Source: JAEZFI01 sp044508215 | Lineage (GTDB): Bacteria > Actinomycetota > Acidimicrobiia > Acidimicrobiales > Microtrichaceae | Direction of reading: 5' to 3' | Assembly (NCBI GenBank): GCA_044508215.1 | Contig: JBIQID010000135.1 | Location: forward strand, 1-8,264 | DNA: 8,264 bases | In this document: positions 1 through 6,556 of the stretch, piece after piece | Numbering within the stretch: position 1 is the stretch's first letter | How the letters are laid out: each line of letters opens with the position of its first letter | Translations under genes and position numbers: made by a program | Notes under the pieces: generated by a model | Told to the model about the DNA's origin: nothing | Databases searched by the model: none | The model's input: only the letters and a program-made list of their open reading frames with translations

Positions 1-1181
1 GCTTCGGCCCGGTAGAGCGCAGACGGCCGCCGGTCCGTTCGCTGCAGCGCGGTCAGGTCGGCCAGCGCGCCCTCGGTGTCGCCCGTGGCGAAGCGCAGCA
101 CCGCTCGCAGCAGGAGCGACGTGGGGTCGTCCGGCGCGGCCGCGATCGCCCGATCCAGCGCGGCGATCGACGCAGGCGCCTCGTCGCGGGCGAGCACCCG
201 GTACACGAACGCAGCGCGGGCCTGGATGGCGTCGGGGAGGTCGGGACGGGCCGCCAGGACTGCGTCGAAGCAGGCGAGCTGGGCGTCGGTGCCCGGCGGG
301 ACCTGGCCCTGCGCCACCGTGGTGGTCGACTGGATCGCCTCCCGCAGGAACTTCTGCGAGTCGAGCCAGCACCGCTGCACCTCGGGGTCGAGCAGACCGA
401 AGGCGACCTCCGCGTCGAGACCCATGTCCTGCATCGTCAGGATCAGGCTCTGCGGCGGGTTCAGCGTGTACAGCAGGTCGAGCTCGGCCTGTGCCGTCTC
501 GAAGTCGCCGGCGTCCTTCGCCACGACCGCACGGAACACCCGCACGTCCGGGTACTCGGGGTCGATCTCCACGACCTTGTCGAAGTCGGCGGACCCCGCC
601 TCGGGATCACCGTTGCGCACGTGCGCCCAGCCACGGTAGGTGAGCGCCTCGAGGTGCTCGGGCTCGTCGGCCAGGATCCGGCCGTAGCAGTCGACCGCCT
701 TCTCCGGTTCCTGGAACACGAGCGGCTGGCACTCCGACAGCCGCTCCCGGGTGGTTGCGCCCGAACCGGTGAGGCCGGTCGTCTCGGATCGGTTGCCCAC
801 GCTCCGGGCGAGCAGCCAACCGGCCAGCGACGCCACGACCACCACCACGACCACCCATCCGGTGGTGCGCAGCGTCGACCGGGGTCGCCTGGCCTCAGCG
901 ATCGCCACCCTCCGACCCTCGATCGCCCGCAGCACCTCCGCCGCCCGGGCCGTGTAGTCAGCGAGCAGGACTTCGTAGTCGGCGTCGTCGACGTCACCGG
1001 CGTCGTGCTCGGCCTCGAGGTCCTCGATCGACCGCAGCAGGAACTCGCGCTCCTCCTCCAGCCGGGCGAGCGCGTCGGGGTCGAGCTGCGAGCCGGCGCG
1101 GCGCGAGCCAGCGCCGCGCGATCCGCCGCTGGGCGAGCTGGCGCCCGAGGCGCCGCTGCCGCCGGTCGTCGATGTCGCCAC
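1..1181 (-). CDS. ccmI: CcmI-like TPR protein of cytochrome c maturation (3' end outside window)
   Basis: Membrane-anchored TPR protein expected to hold apocytochrome c for the CcmF/CcmH ligation complex on the outer face of the membrane. The frame stays open for 393 codons to the window edge, so the C-terminus is missing. Residues 1-32 are Ser/Gly-rich. Residues 36-90 are an acidic, coiled-coil-like segment (LEEEREFLLRSIEDLEAEHD, later DADYEVLLADY) typical of the cytoplasmic part of CcmI. A single membrane helix follows at about 108-125 with seven Val in a row. TPR-like helix pairs lie at about 160-242 (NGDPEAGSADFDKVVEIDP) and about 335-393 (TGDTEGALADL). Start: GTG at 1181-1179, 1 nt after the ccmH stop, with GGAG 8 nt upstream. 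An in-frame TGA lies 14 codons upstream, with no ATG or GTG in between. The other reading frames here are Arg/Ser/Trp-rich shadows. Proteobacterial CcmI usually has a further N-terminal helix before the cytoplasmic segment; none is seen here. Confidence 0.85.
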   Translation of the reverse strand, partial: MATSTTGGSGASGASSPSGGSRGAGSRRAGSQLDPDALARLEEEREFLLRSIEDLEAEHDAGDVDDADYEVLLADYTARAAEVLRAIEGRRVAIAEARRPRSTLRTTGWVVVVVVVASLAGWLLARSVGNRSETTGLTGSGATTRERLSECQPLVFQEPEKAVDCYGRILADEPEHLEALTYRGWAHVRNGDPEAGSADFDKVVEIDPEYPDVRVFRAVVAKDAGDFETAQAELDLLYTLNPPQSLILTMQDMGLDAEVAFGLLDPEVQRCWLDSQKFLREAIQSTTTVAQGQVPPGTDAQLACFDAVLAARPDLPDAIQARAAFVYRVLARDEAPASIAALDRAIAAAPDDPTSLLLRAVLRFATGDTEGALADLTALQRTDRRPSALYRAE

Positions 1182-1182
1182 G

Positions 1183-1668
1183 TCACTCGCTCCGGCGACC
1201 CTCGCGCTCGGCGAGGGCAGCGGTCACCAGCTCCACGTCCTCGGGCGCCGCGTGCTCGATCGCGGTCCGGCGTCGGGCCCGGCTGAAGTTGGCGACCAGT
1301 CCCACGAGCGCGACCGCTCCACCCACCACCGGGAGGATCCAGATGAGACCGGTCAGCCCGGTGCCCGACGGGTTGAGCAGGACCCGCTCGCCATAGCGGT
1401 CGGCGAAGAAGGTGAGGATCTCGTCGTTGGTCCGGCCCCGGGCCATCTGCCGCTTGATCTCGTCGCGCATCTGCACGGCGATGGGCGCCTGGCTGTTCGC
1501 CACCGACTCGCCGGTGCACTGGAGGCACCGCAGCTCCTCGGCCAGCCGGAAGAGGCGGTCGTCGGACGTGCCGCTCGTGGGGTCCGTCCCCCAGCCCACG
1601 GCGATGCCTGCGGCTCCGACCAGGAGGAGCACCACCCATGCCACCACCCGGGTGCGGGGCGAGCTCAC
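1183..1668 (-). CDS. ccmH: CcmH, apocytochrome thiol-reductase subunit of the haem ligation complex
   Basis: Product of 161 residues that reduces the CXXCH disulfide of apocytochrome c with CcmG and passes the substrate to CcmF. The redox motif LRCLQC (Cys48, Cys51) matches the family LRCxxC signature. It is followed by the usual helical-bundle sequence SVANSQAPIAVQMRDEI, then NDEILTFFADRYGERVLLNP. A membrane or signal helix lies at about 8-25 and a second helix at about 106-127, giving the two-helix anchor normal for CcmH. A basic, then acidic, cytoplasmic tail ends the protein. The start is GTG at 1668-1666, overlapping the ccmG stop as GTGA, with GGAGG/GGGGG purine runs just upstream. The length is typical of short CcmH proteins. 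The TPR part found fused in E. coli CcmH is a separate gene here (the CcmI-like reading frame that follows). Confidence 0.95.
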   Translation of the reverse strand: MSSPRTRVVAWVVLLLVGAAGIAVGWGTDPTSGTSDDRLFRLAEELRCLQCTGESVANSQAPIAVQMRDEIKRQMARGRTNDEILTFFADRYGERVLLNPSGTGLTGLIWILPVVGGAVALVGLVANFSRARRRTAIEHAAPEDVELVTAALAEREGRRSE

Positions 1669-2249
1669 GACGCCCCCGCCTCCGCCCGGGCGATCCGCGC
1701 TTGGAGGTCAGCGACCGTGACACCGCCCTCGATCTTCGCCACCACGACCCCGTCGGGGTCGATCAGGTAGCTCTCGGGCAGCTTCACCACCCCGTAGTCG
1801 ATGGCGATCGAGGCGTTGCCCTCGGCCACGATCGGCCAATCGCCGCCGTTCTCGGCGAAGAACTTCGCCACCGCGCTCGGCTCGTCGTCGAACGCCACCG
1901 ACAGGACCGCGGCGGTCCCGGCGGCTCGGCCCTGGCGGTCGAACGCCACGAGCTGGGGGTGCTCCACCTTGCACGGTCCGCACCAGGTGGCGAAGAAGTT
2001 CACGAGCAGCCAACGACCCCGGTAGCTGTCGACGTCGACGTCGCGCCCCTGCGTGTCGGTGGCGACGAGGTCAGGCGCAGGCTTCCCCACCAGCGGACTG
2101 CCGATGGGCCGGCCCCCGCCGCTCGGGCGGGTGGCGAGCAGCACGAGCAGCATCACCACGACCACGCCGACGATCGCGGCGATCACCGCGACCGGCAACC
2201 GCCGCTCCTCGACCACCGGGACCTCGGGTGACGTCTCGGGCGCGCTCAC
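1665..2249 (-). CDS. ccmG: CcmG/DsbE, membrane-anchored thioredoxin-like protein
   Basis: Product of 194 residues: an extracytoplasmic thiol-disulfide oxidoreductase that keeps CcmH and/or the apocytochrome cysteines reduced. One N-terminal membrane helix lies at about 18-40, followed by a Gly/Pro linker and a TlpA/ResA-type thioredoxin fold. The active site is FFATWCGPC (Cys90, Cys93). The cis-Pro region is GVVKLPESYLIDPDG (Pro159), matching the family pattern of GV..(L/V)PE(T/S)(F/Y)LID.(D/N)G. The GKPAPDLVATD stretch (55-65) is the usual start of the fold. The GTG start at 2249-2247 overlaps the ccmF stop (GTGA) and has GGAGG about 11 nt upstream, inside the last codons of ccmF. By itself it could be an ordinary TlpA-like protein; its place between ccmF and ccmH makes CcmG the natural call. 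Electrons probably come from a CcdA/DsbD protein, which is not encoded in this window. Confidence 0.94.
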   Translation of the reverse strand: MSAPETSPEVPVVEERRLPVAVIAAIVGVVVVMLLVLLATRPSGGGRPIGSPLVGKPAPDLVATDTQGRDVDVDSYRGRWLLVNFFATWCGPCKVEHPQLVAFDRQGRAAGTAAVLSVAFDDEPSAVAKFFAENGGDWPIVAEGNASIAIDYGVVKLPESYLIDPDGVVVAKIEGGVTVADLQARIARAEAGAS

Positions 2250-4324
2250 GTCGGGACCACCTCCGCCTCGGCGTCCTCCCCGGGGGCATCACCGGACGGG
2301 TCAGCAGCGGCCTCAGCACCGACGGCCGTCGCTTCGGCAGCTGCCCCGTCGGCGACCGCAGCGGCTGGAGCGGGCGACTCGGCATCGGGCAGTGGGGCGG
2401 AGACCGGGTCGGTCGGTCGACGCCGGCGTCCGGGGAACGCCGCCATCGCGGTGCCCACGACCATGATCAGACCGCCCACCCACAGCCACACGATCAGCGG
2501 CTGCACGATGACCCGCAGGCCGATCGACGGATCGTCCTCGGAGGGCTGCCGCTGGAGCGACAGGTAGATGTCGCGGACGACGCCCACGTCGACCGACGGG
2601 GTGCCCACGGTCTGGCCGGTGCGGGTGTAGCGGTTGAGCGACGGCTCCATGACCCTGTCGCCGTCCACCCGTACCCGGGCACGGATCGACTGCCGGTTCG
2701 GCTCGTTCCGCACGTACGTGTCGAGGTAGGTCACCTGATGGCCGGCGACCCGTGCGCTGTCGCCCGGCTCGAGGCGGAACTCGCCCTCGTGGATGAAGCT
2801 CGACGACGCGGCGAACGCCACCGCCACGATGATCGTGCCGAGGTGGACCACCATCCCGCCGTTCGTCCGCCCCAGCAGACCGCGGAGGCCCTGGCGGCGG
2901 GTGGCGAGCACCAGTTGGCGGACTGCGGTCGCCGCGGCGAACCCGCCCAGACCGAACGCCACCAGCGCCGCCCACCCACGGGCACCCAGCAGCACCGAGA
3001 GCCAGACGCACGCCACACCGCACCACGCCGGCCACCACAGCCGCTGGCGCAGCGTCTCGCCGGTGGTGATCCGCCACGGCAGCACGGGCGCCACGCCCAT
3101 CAGCAGGAGGAGGAGCAGGCCGATCGGCGCGCTCATCGTCTCGAAGAACGGCGCGCCCACCGAGATGCGGTCGCCGCGCACCGCCTCCACGATCAGCGGG
3201 AACGTGACCCCCAGCAGGCACACGAAGCAGAACGCGGCGAACAGCACGTTGTTGAAGAGGAACGCGCCCTCGCGGCTGACGGGCGAGTCGATCGAGCCCG
3301 GCGAGCGCAGCCGGTCGCCCCGCCACCCGATCAGCCCGATCGACACCAACACGATCACCCCGAAGAACCCGAGCAGCAGCGGGCCGATCTCCGAGTCGGA
3401 GAACGCGTGGACCGAGTCGATGACCCCCGAGCGGGTGAGGAACGTGCCGAGGATCGTGAGGGCGAAGGTCGAACAGAGGAGCGTCAGGTTCCAGACCCGC
3501 AACATCCCGCGGCGCTCCTGCACCATCACCGAGTGGACGTAGGCGGTGCCGGCCAGCCACGGGAGGAACGACGCCACCTCCACCGGGTCCCACGCCCAGT
3601 AGCCGCCCCAGCCCAGCACCTCGTAGCTCCACCAGGCGCCCAGCAGGATGCCGGCGGTCAGGAAGCCCCACGCGAAGAGCGTCCACCGGCGGGTCTCGAC
3701 CAGCCACCCCTCCCCCACCCGACCAGTCACGAGTGCGGCGATCGCGAAGGCGAACGGCACCGTGAACCCGACGTAGCCCAGGTAGAGCATCGGCGGGTGG
3801 AACGCCATGAGGATGTGGTTCTGCAGGAGGACGTTCGGGCCGGGTCCGTCGGTGAAGTTCGCGGGCAGGTCGACGCTCACGAACGGGCGGGCGACGGTGA
3901 CCATCAGGGCGAAGAAGAAGATCGCCACGGCGAACATCACGAGCAGCGCCCAGGCCACCATCCGGTCGTCGATCCGGGCCCTGAACCGGTGCGCCACCGC
4001 CATCGTGAACCCGCCGAGCACGAGGCCCCACAGGAGGATCGAGCCCTCGAGGGAGGACCACATGGTGGACACGTCGAACGGGAACGGCGTGAGCTTCGAG
4101 TGGTGGTTCGCCACGTACTCCACCGTGAAGTCGTCGGTGAGCAGCGCCCGCTGCATGGCGAACGTGGCGACCACGGCGCCGAGGAGGATCAGGAAGGCGA
4201 ACCCACGACCCTGGCGCAGCAGCGAGGGACGTGACCGGGCGATGCCGACGGCCTGTGAGACGACCCCGACGATCGCGGCGACGAGGGCCAGGGCCAGCCC
4301 CGCGTTGCCGATGGCGACGTTCAC
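2246..4324 (-). CDS. ccmF: CcmF, core of the System I cytochrome c haem lyase
   Basis: Polytopic membrane protein of 692 residues that takes haem from holo-CcmE and attaches it to the CXXCH cysteines of apocytochrome c. The WWD domain is at 231-257 (WWSYEVLGWGGYWAWDPVEV). Around it are FHPPMLYLGYVG (His176), YVHSVM (His264), TRSGVIDSVHAFSDSEIG (His306) and GGMVVHLGTI (His494). These fit the four conserved haem-ligand histidines of the family, at a constant offset of +3 from my recollection of the E. coli residues 173, 261, 303 and 491. A soluble extracytoplasmic domain at about 505-607 is followed by the last membrane helix at about 608-630. Residues 631-692 form a cytoplasmic Ala/Pro/Glu-rich low-complexity tail beyond the usual end of the protein. 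The GTG start at 4324-4322 overlaps the ccmE stop as GTGA. I see no convincing Shine-Dalgarno there, so translation may depend on coupling. Confidence 0.98.
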   Translation of the reverse strand: MNVAIGNAGLALALVAAIVGVVSQAVGIARSRPSLLRQGRGFAFLILLGAVVATFAMQRALLTDDFTVEYVANHHSKLTPFPFDVSTMWSSLEGSILLWGLVLGGFTMAVAHRFRARIDDRMVAWALLVMFAVAIFFFALMVTVARPFVSVDLPANFTDGPGPNVLLQNHILMAFHPPMLYLGYVGFTVPFAFAIAALVTGRVGEGWLVETRRWTLFAWGFLTAGILLGAWWSYEVLGWGGYWAWDPVEVASFLPWLAGTAYVHSVMVQERRGMLRVWNLTLLCSTFALTILGTFLTRSGVIDSVHAFSDSEIGPLLLGFFGVIVLVSIGLIGWRGDRLRSPGSIDSPVSREGAFLFNNVLFAAFCFVCLLGVTFPLIVEAVRGDRISVGAPFFETMSAPIGLLLLLLMGVAPVLPWRITTGETLRQRLWWPAWCGVACVWLSVLLGARGWAALVAFGLGGFAAATAVRQLVLATRRQGLRGLLGRTNGGMVVHLGTIIVAVAFAASSSFIHEGEFRLEPGDSARVAGHQVTYLDTYVRNEPNRQSIRARVRVDGDRVMEPSLNRYTRTGQTVGTPSVDVGVVRDIYLSLQRQPSEDDPSIGLRVIVQPLIVWLWVGGLIMVVGTAMAAFPGRRRRPTDPVSAPLPDAESPAPAAAVADGAAAEATAVGAEAAADPSGDAPGEDAEAEVVPT

Positions 4325-4845
4325 GGCTGGGCGGGACGCTCCGCGTCTCGCTCCGCCTCGTCGAGGCGGTCCTCGTGCCGCTCGTCGTACTCGTTGTCGT
4401 GGCGGATGAGGATGCGGTCCGAGCGGAACTCGGGATCGCCCGTGGCGGACGTGAACTCGCCCTCGAGGACCACCGGGATCTTCGGCCCGAACAGCTCGGG
4501 CGGCTCGCCGGAGTGCTGCACCGGGATCGTCACGCCACCGAAGCGCAGCTCGAAGTCCACGCCCTCGGTCGAGCGCACGACGGAACCGTCGATCACGTTG
4601 CCCTGCACGCGCACCCGCTTGGTGCCAAGCTCAGCACGCTTCGCGACCGCCTCGTCGACGTTGTAGAAGTAGGTCGTCGCGTTGCCGAGGCCCTGGTAGA
4701 GCACGAACCCCAGGAGCCCGACGATCACCACGATCAGGCCGACAGACCACCAGCGACGGCCGGTGCGGGCGGCCAGCGGCGTGCCGTCGTCCCGCGGGGT
4801 GAGGTCCAGGCCGGCGTCGCCGCCGGTGTGCTGCTCGTCGGTCAC
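4321..4845 (-). CDS. ccmE: CcmE, covalent haem chaperone
   Basis: Product of 174 residues. Haem is bound covalently to a His of this anchored beta-barrel (OB-fold) protein on the outer membrane face and then delivered to CcmF. A cytoplasmic N-terminus of about 30 residues precedes one membrane helix at about 34-51 (RRWWSVGLIVVIVGLLGFVL), then NATTYFYNVDEAV and the barrel with KRVRVQGNVIDGSVV, PPELFGPKIPVVLEGEF and RILIRHDNEYD. His149 and Tyr153 give the HxxxY spacing of classical CcmE (HDENY in E. coli) rather than the Cys variant known from archaea and some bacteria. The usual Pro residues after the Tyr are replaced by a highly charged tail (DERHEDRLDEAERDAE). The GTG start at 4845-4843 overlaps the ccmD stop (GTGA). 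Upstream in-frame GTG codons (for example 15 nt further) are possible, but the overlap fits the rest of the operon. Confidence 0.95.
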   Translation of the reverse strand: MTDEQHTGGDAGLDLTPRDDGTPLAARTGRRWWSVGLIVVIVGLLGFVLYQGLGNATTYFYNVDEAVAKRAELGTKRVRVQGNVIDGSVVRSTEGVDFELRFGGVTIPVQHSGEPPELFGPKIPVVLEGEFTSATGDPEFRSDRILIRHDNEYDERHEDRLDEAERDAERPAQP

Positions 4846-5021
4846 ATCCACCGCCGTGACGACTCGGGGACGTGGCGCGAGAGGCGACGGCCGCGGCGGA
4901 GCACCGAGGCCATGTAGAGCGCGATGGCGCCCAACGACAGCACCCAGGCGAGGGCGATCATCCACCAGGTGTCGGTGGTGATCGCCGCCAGGACCGCGGC
5001 GAGGGTCGCTGACGCGCTCAC
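4842..5021 (-). CDS. ccmD: CcmD-like small membrane protein
   Basis: A 59-residue gene beginning at GTG (5021-5019). The start overlaps the ccmC stop as GTGA, and the stop overlaps the ccmE start in the same way. One hydrophobic helix (about 19-41, TWWMIALAWVLSLGAIALYM) is followed by a basic tail (RRGRRLSRHVPESSRRW), the arrangement expected of CcmD. CcmD is needed for release of haem-loaded CcmE from CcmC. Sequence conservation in this family is weak, so the call rests on size, topology and position between ccmC and ccmE. A GGGGGTGG purine run about 6 nt upstream of the GTG could serve as ribosome binding site. A much longer open stretch continues upstream in the same frame through ccmC, but it is a high-GC shadow. 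Confidence 0.82.
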   Translation of the reverse strand: MSASATLAAVLAAITTDTWWMIALAWVLSLGAIALYMASVLRRGRRLSRHVPESSRRWM

Positions 5022-5809
5022 GACGCCACCCCCACTGCCTCGCTGCGACGGGCTTCGATCGCGGCCTCCAGCCCGACGTCGTCGAGCTGGTCCTCCAGCC
5101 ACGCCACCCGGAAGCGGTGGATCACCATCCACGCGGCCACGACGGCGAAGACCACCATCGACAGCATCAGCGTGAAGTGCTGGAGCCCGGAGATCGACGG
5201 ATCGAGGGTGCCCAGCGCCGTCCGCTCCTGGTGCAGCGACGCCCACCAGTTCACCGACTCGCGGACCACCGGGATCATCGCCACGGCCAGCAGGTTCACC
5301 ACGCCGCTGCGCACCGATCGTGCACGGAACCCGCCGGGGAGCGAGCGCACGGCGAGGTAGCCGACGTACATGAGGAACAGGATCGCCGTGGTGGTCAGCC
5401 GGGCGTCCCAGGTCCAGAAGACGCCCCACGTCATGCGCCCCCAGATCGCGCCCACCACCAGGGTGACGCCGAGCAGCAGCGTGGCGACCTCGGCGGTGGC
5501 GTGGGCCGACAGGTCGGCGAAGCGTGACCGCTTCCACAGGGCGAACACGGTGAACCCGGCGCTCGCCACCATCAGGACGTAGGCGGCGATCACGGTGGCC
5601 ACGTGCACGTACATGATCCGCACCGACTCGCCCAGCTCGACGTCCGGCTTGGAGAACACGAACGAGAAGAGGAGGAGCACCACGAGGCCCACGAGCGAGA
5701 GGGCGCCGAGCACGCGCGTGCCCTTCGACGAGGTCGACGAGGGCGCGGCCGCACCGTCTGCGGGCGCGAGGGAGCCCGCGGGCGCCTGGGGGGTGGCTGG
5801 TTCTGTCAT
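5018..5809 (-). CDS. ccmC: CcmC, haem-handling membrane protein that loads CcmE
   Basis: Product of 263 residues with about six membrane helices. It presents haem at its outer-face WWD domain and attaches it to CcmE with CcmD. The WWD domain reads WGRMTWGVFWTWDARLT (about 123-139). The conserved axial histidines are in IMYVHVATVIAAY (His69) and VNWWASLHQ (His193). The first membrane helix is at about 34-52, and an Ala/Pro/Ser-rich cytoplasmic stretch of about 30 residues precedes it. ATG at 5809-5807 is preferred because it overlaps the ccmB stop (ATGA) and has a strong GGAGG four nt upstream. The frame is open further upstream, but that stretch is a shadow of ccmB. A Glu/Asp-rich C-terminal tail (WLEDQLDDVGLEAAIEARR) is cytoplasmic. 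CcsA and CcmF share the WWD motif, but the length and the WGVFWTWDAR form indicate CcmC. Confidence 0.97.
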   Translation of the reverse strand: MTEPATPQAPAGSLAPADGAAAPSSTSSKGTRVLGALSLVGLVVLLLFSFVFSKPDVELGESVRIMYVHVATVIAAYVLMVASAGFTVFALWKRSRFADLSAHATAEVATLLLGVTLVVGAIWGRMTWGVFWTWDARLTTTAILFLMYVGYLAVRSLPGGFRARSVRSGVVNLLAVAMIPVVRESVNWWASLHQERTALGTLDPSISGLQHFTLMLSMVVFAVVAAWMVIHRFRVAWLEDQLDDVGLEAAIEARRSEAVGVAS

Positions 5810-6474
5810 GTGTCCTCCAGGAGGGGACCCCACACGGCGATGCCGAGTGCGAGGTACACCCCTGCAACGATGCCAAGCATTCCCGCCCATTGCCAGCCGC
5901 CGCCGACCCCCCGACCGAGCGCGATCTCGAACCCGCGGGCCCCTGCGAGGAGCACGGGACCCAGCACGGGGAGCATGAGCAGCGGCAGGAGGGTGTCGCG
6001 GTGGCGGGCACCCGCCACCAGCGGGCCGTAGAGCGAACCGGCCGCCGCGACCGCGATCGAGCCCAGCAGGCCGCACGATGTGAGCAGCAGCAGGCCCGAC
6101 GGGGCGACGTCGTAGAGCACGACCATCGCCAGCCCGAGCACCAGTTCGACCGCCGCCAGCTGCACGAAGAGCGACACCACCTTCCCCAGGAAGATCCCGC
6201 CGGGGTGCAGCGCGGTCATCCGGAGTGCATCTGTCACACCGTCCGCCCGCTCGACCGCGGCGCTGCGCTGCACCACCAGGACGGCGGCGAAGAGGACCGT
6301 GGTCCAGAACAGGCCGGAGGCGACACGCTGCAGCACCTGCGACTCGCCGTCGAGGGCGAACCCGAACAGCAGCACCACCGCCAGGACGAACGGGAGCACC
6401 TGGGACAGCGCCACCTTCGAGCGGGCCTCGAGGAGGAGGTCCTTGCGGGCGAGGATCACCGCGTCGCGCAGCAT
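5806..6474 (-). CDS. ccmB: CcmB, permease subunit of the CcmAB ABC transporter
   Basis: Product of 222 residues with about six membrane helices. It pairs with CcmA and with CcmC in the complex that releases holo-CcmE. Family features are the N-terminal ARKDLLLEARSK (9-20), the cytoplasmic RSAAVERADGVTDALRMTALHPGGIFLGK (about 70-98, corresponding to the conserved loop after TM2), and RHRDTLLPLLMLPVLGPVLLAGA (158-179). The start is ATG at 6474-6472, which gives the normal family length and has GGGAG five nt upstream. A longer frame from 6546 exists, but its extra 24 residues are the translation of a tandem repeat made of the ccmA 3' end, so it is not likely to be used. The stop overlaps the ccmC start by 4 nt. 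It is separated from ccmA by 61 nt, the only sizeable gap in the operon. Confidence 0.93.
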   Translation of the reverse strand: MLRDAVILARKDLLLEARSKVALSQVLPFVLAVVLLFGFALDGESQVLQRVASGLFWTTVLFAAVLVVQRSAAVERADGVTDALRMTALHPGGIFLGKVVSLFVQLAAVELVLGLAMVVLYDVAPSGLLLLTSCGLLGSIAVAAAGSLYGPLVAGARHRDTLLPLLMLPVLGPVLLAGARGFEIALGRGVGGGWQWAGMLGIVAGVYLALGIAVWGPLLEDT

Positions 6475-6488
6475 CAGCGCTCCCGCCG
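6475..6488 (-). promoter_or_regulatory. Ribosome binding site that fixes the ccmB start
   Basis: GGGAG at 6484-6480 stands five nt before ATG 6474-6472. This is seen directly. It supports the short ccmB form over the frame that begins at 6546 inside ccmA. Confidence 0.6.
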
Positions 6489-6502
6489 GCTCGGCCCGGT
6501 CG

Positions 6503-6556
6503 CGACACACCCCGCCGTCACGACACACCCGACCGTCACGAGACACCCCGCATCGT
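6503..6556 (-). repeat. Three 18-bp tandem units: end of ccmA and two downstream copies
   Basis: Read on the minus strand, three units of exactly 18 nt (six codons) follow one another. They are ATG-CGG-GGT-GTC-TCG-TGA (6556... counted so that the last six ccmA codons occupy 6553-6536), then CGG-TCG-GGT-GTG-TCG-TGA, then CGG-CGG-GGT-GTG-TCG-CGA. The core CGG-GGT-GTS-TCG recurs with few changes. The first unit is the actual C-terminus of CcmA (MRGVS, stop). The second repeats it including an in-frame TGA; the third has CGA at the stop position. The units fill most of the 61-nt ccmA/ccmB gap. A tandem duplication of the gene end is the simplest explanation. Confidence 0.8.

Noticed and set aside
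830..862. Run of CCACGACCACCACC-type sequence suggesting a simple repeat.
   Set aside because: It is the run of Val codons of the CcmI membrane helix. The codons are mixed GTG and GTC, so no separate repeat element is needed.
461..1723. 420-codon minus-strand frame covering ccmH and the first part of ccmI.
   Set aside because: Its translation is Arg/Ser/Thr/Trp-rich and stops at 461. The neighbouring frame, from GTG 1181, carries the coil, membrane helix and TPR pattern and stays open to the window edge.
2313..4061. 582-codon open frame on the minus strand in a second frame of ccmF.
   Set aside because: Arg/Pro/Gly/His-dominated translation with no family motif. It is an out-of-frame shadow of ccmF.
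2228..4234. 668-codon open frame on the plus strand opposite ccmF, rich in His, Arg, Glu and Gln.
   Set aside because: It is antisense to an unmistakable ccmF. Long open antisense frames are expected at this G+C content, and the composition is unlike a folded protein.
5018..6508. Long 496-codon form of ccmC reaching back over ccmB.
   Set aside because: The first 233 codons are a shadow of ccmB. ATG 5809 has a strong ribosome binding site, a 4-nt overlap with ccmB, and gives the normal CcmC length.
5806..6546. 246-codon form of ccmB starting inside ccmA.
   Set aside because: The extra 24 residues are the translation of the 18-nt repeat. ATG 6474 has a GGGAG and gives the usual family length.
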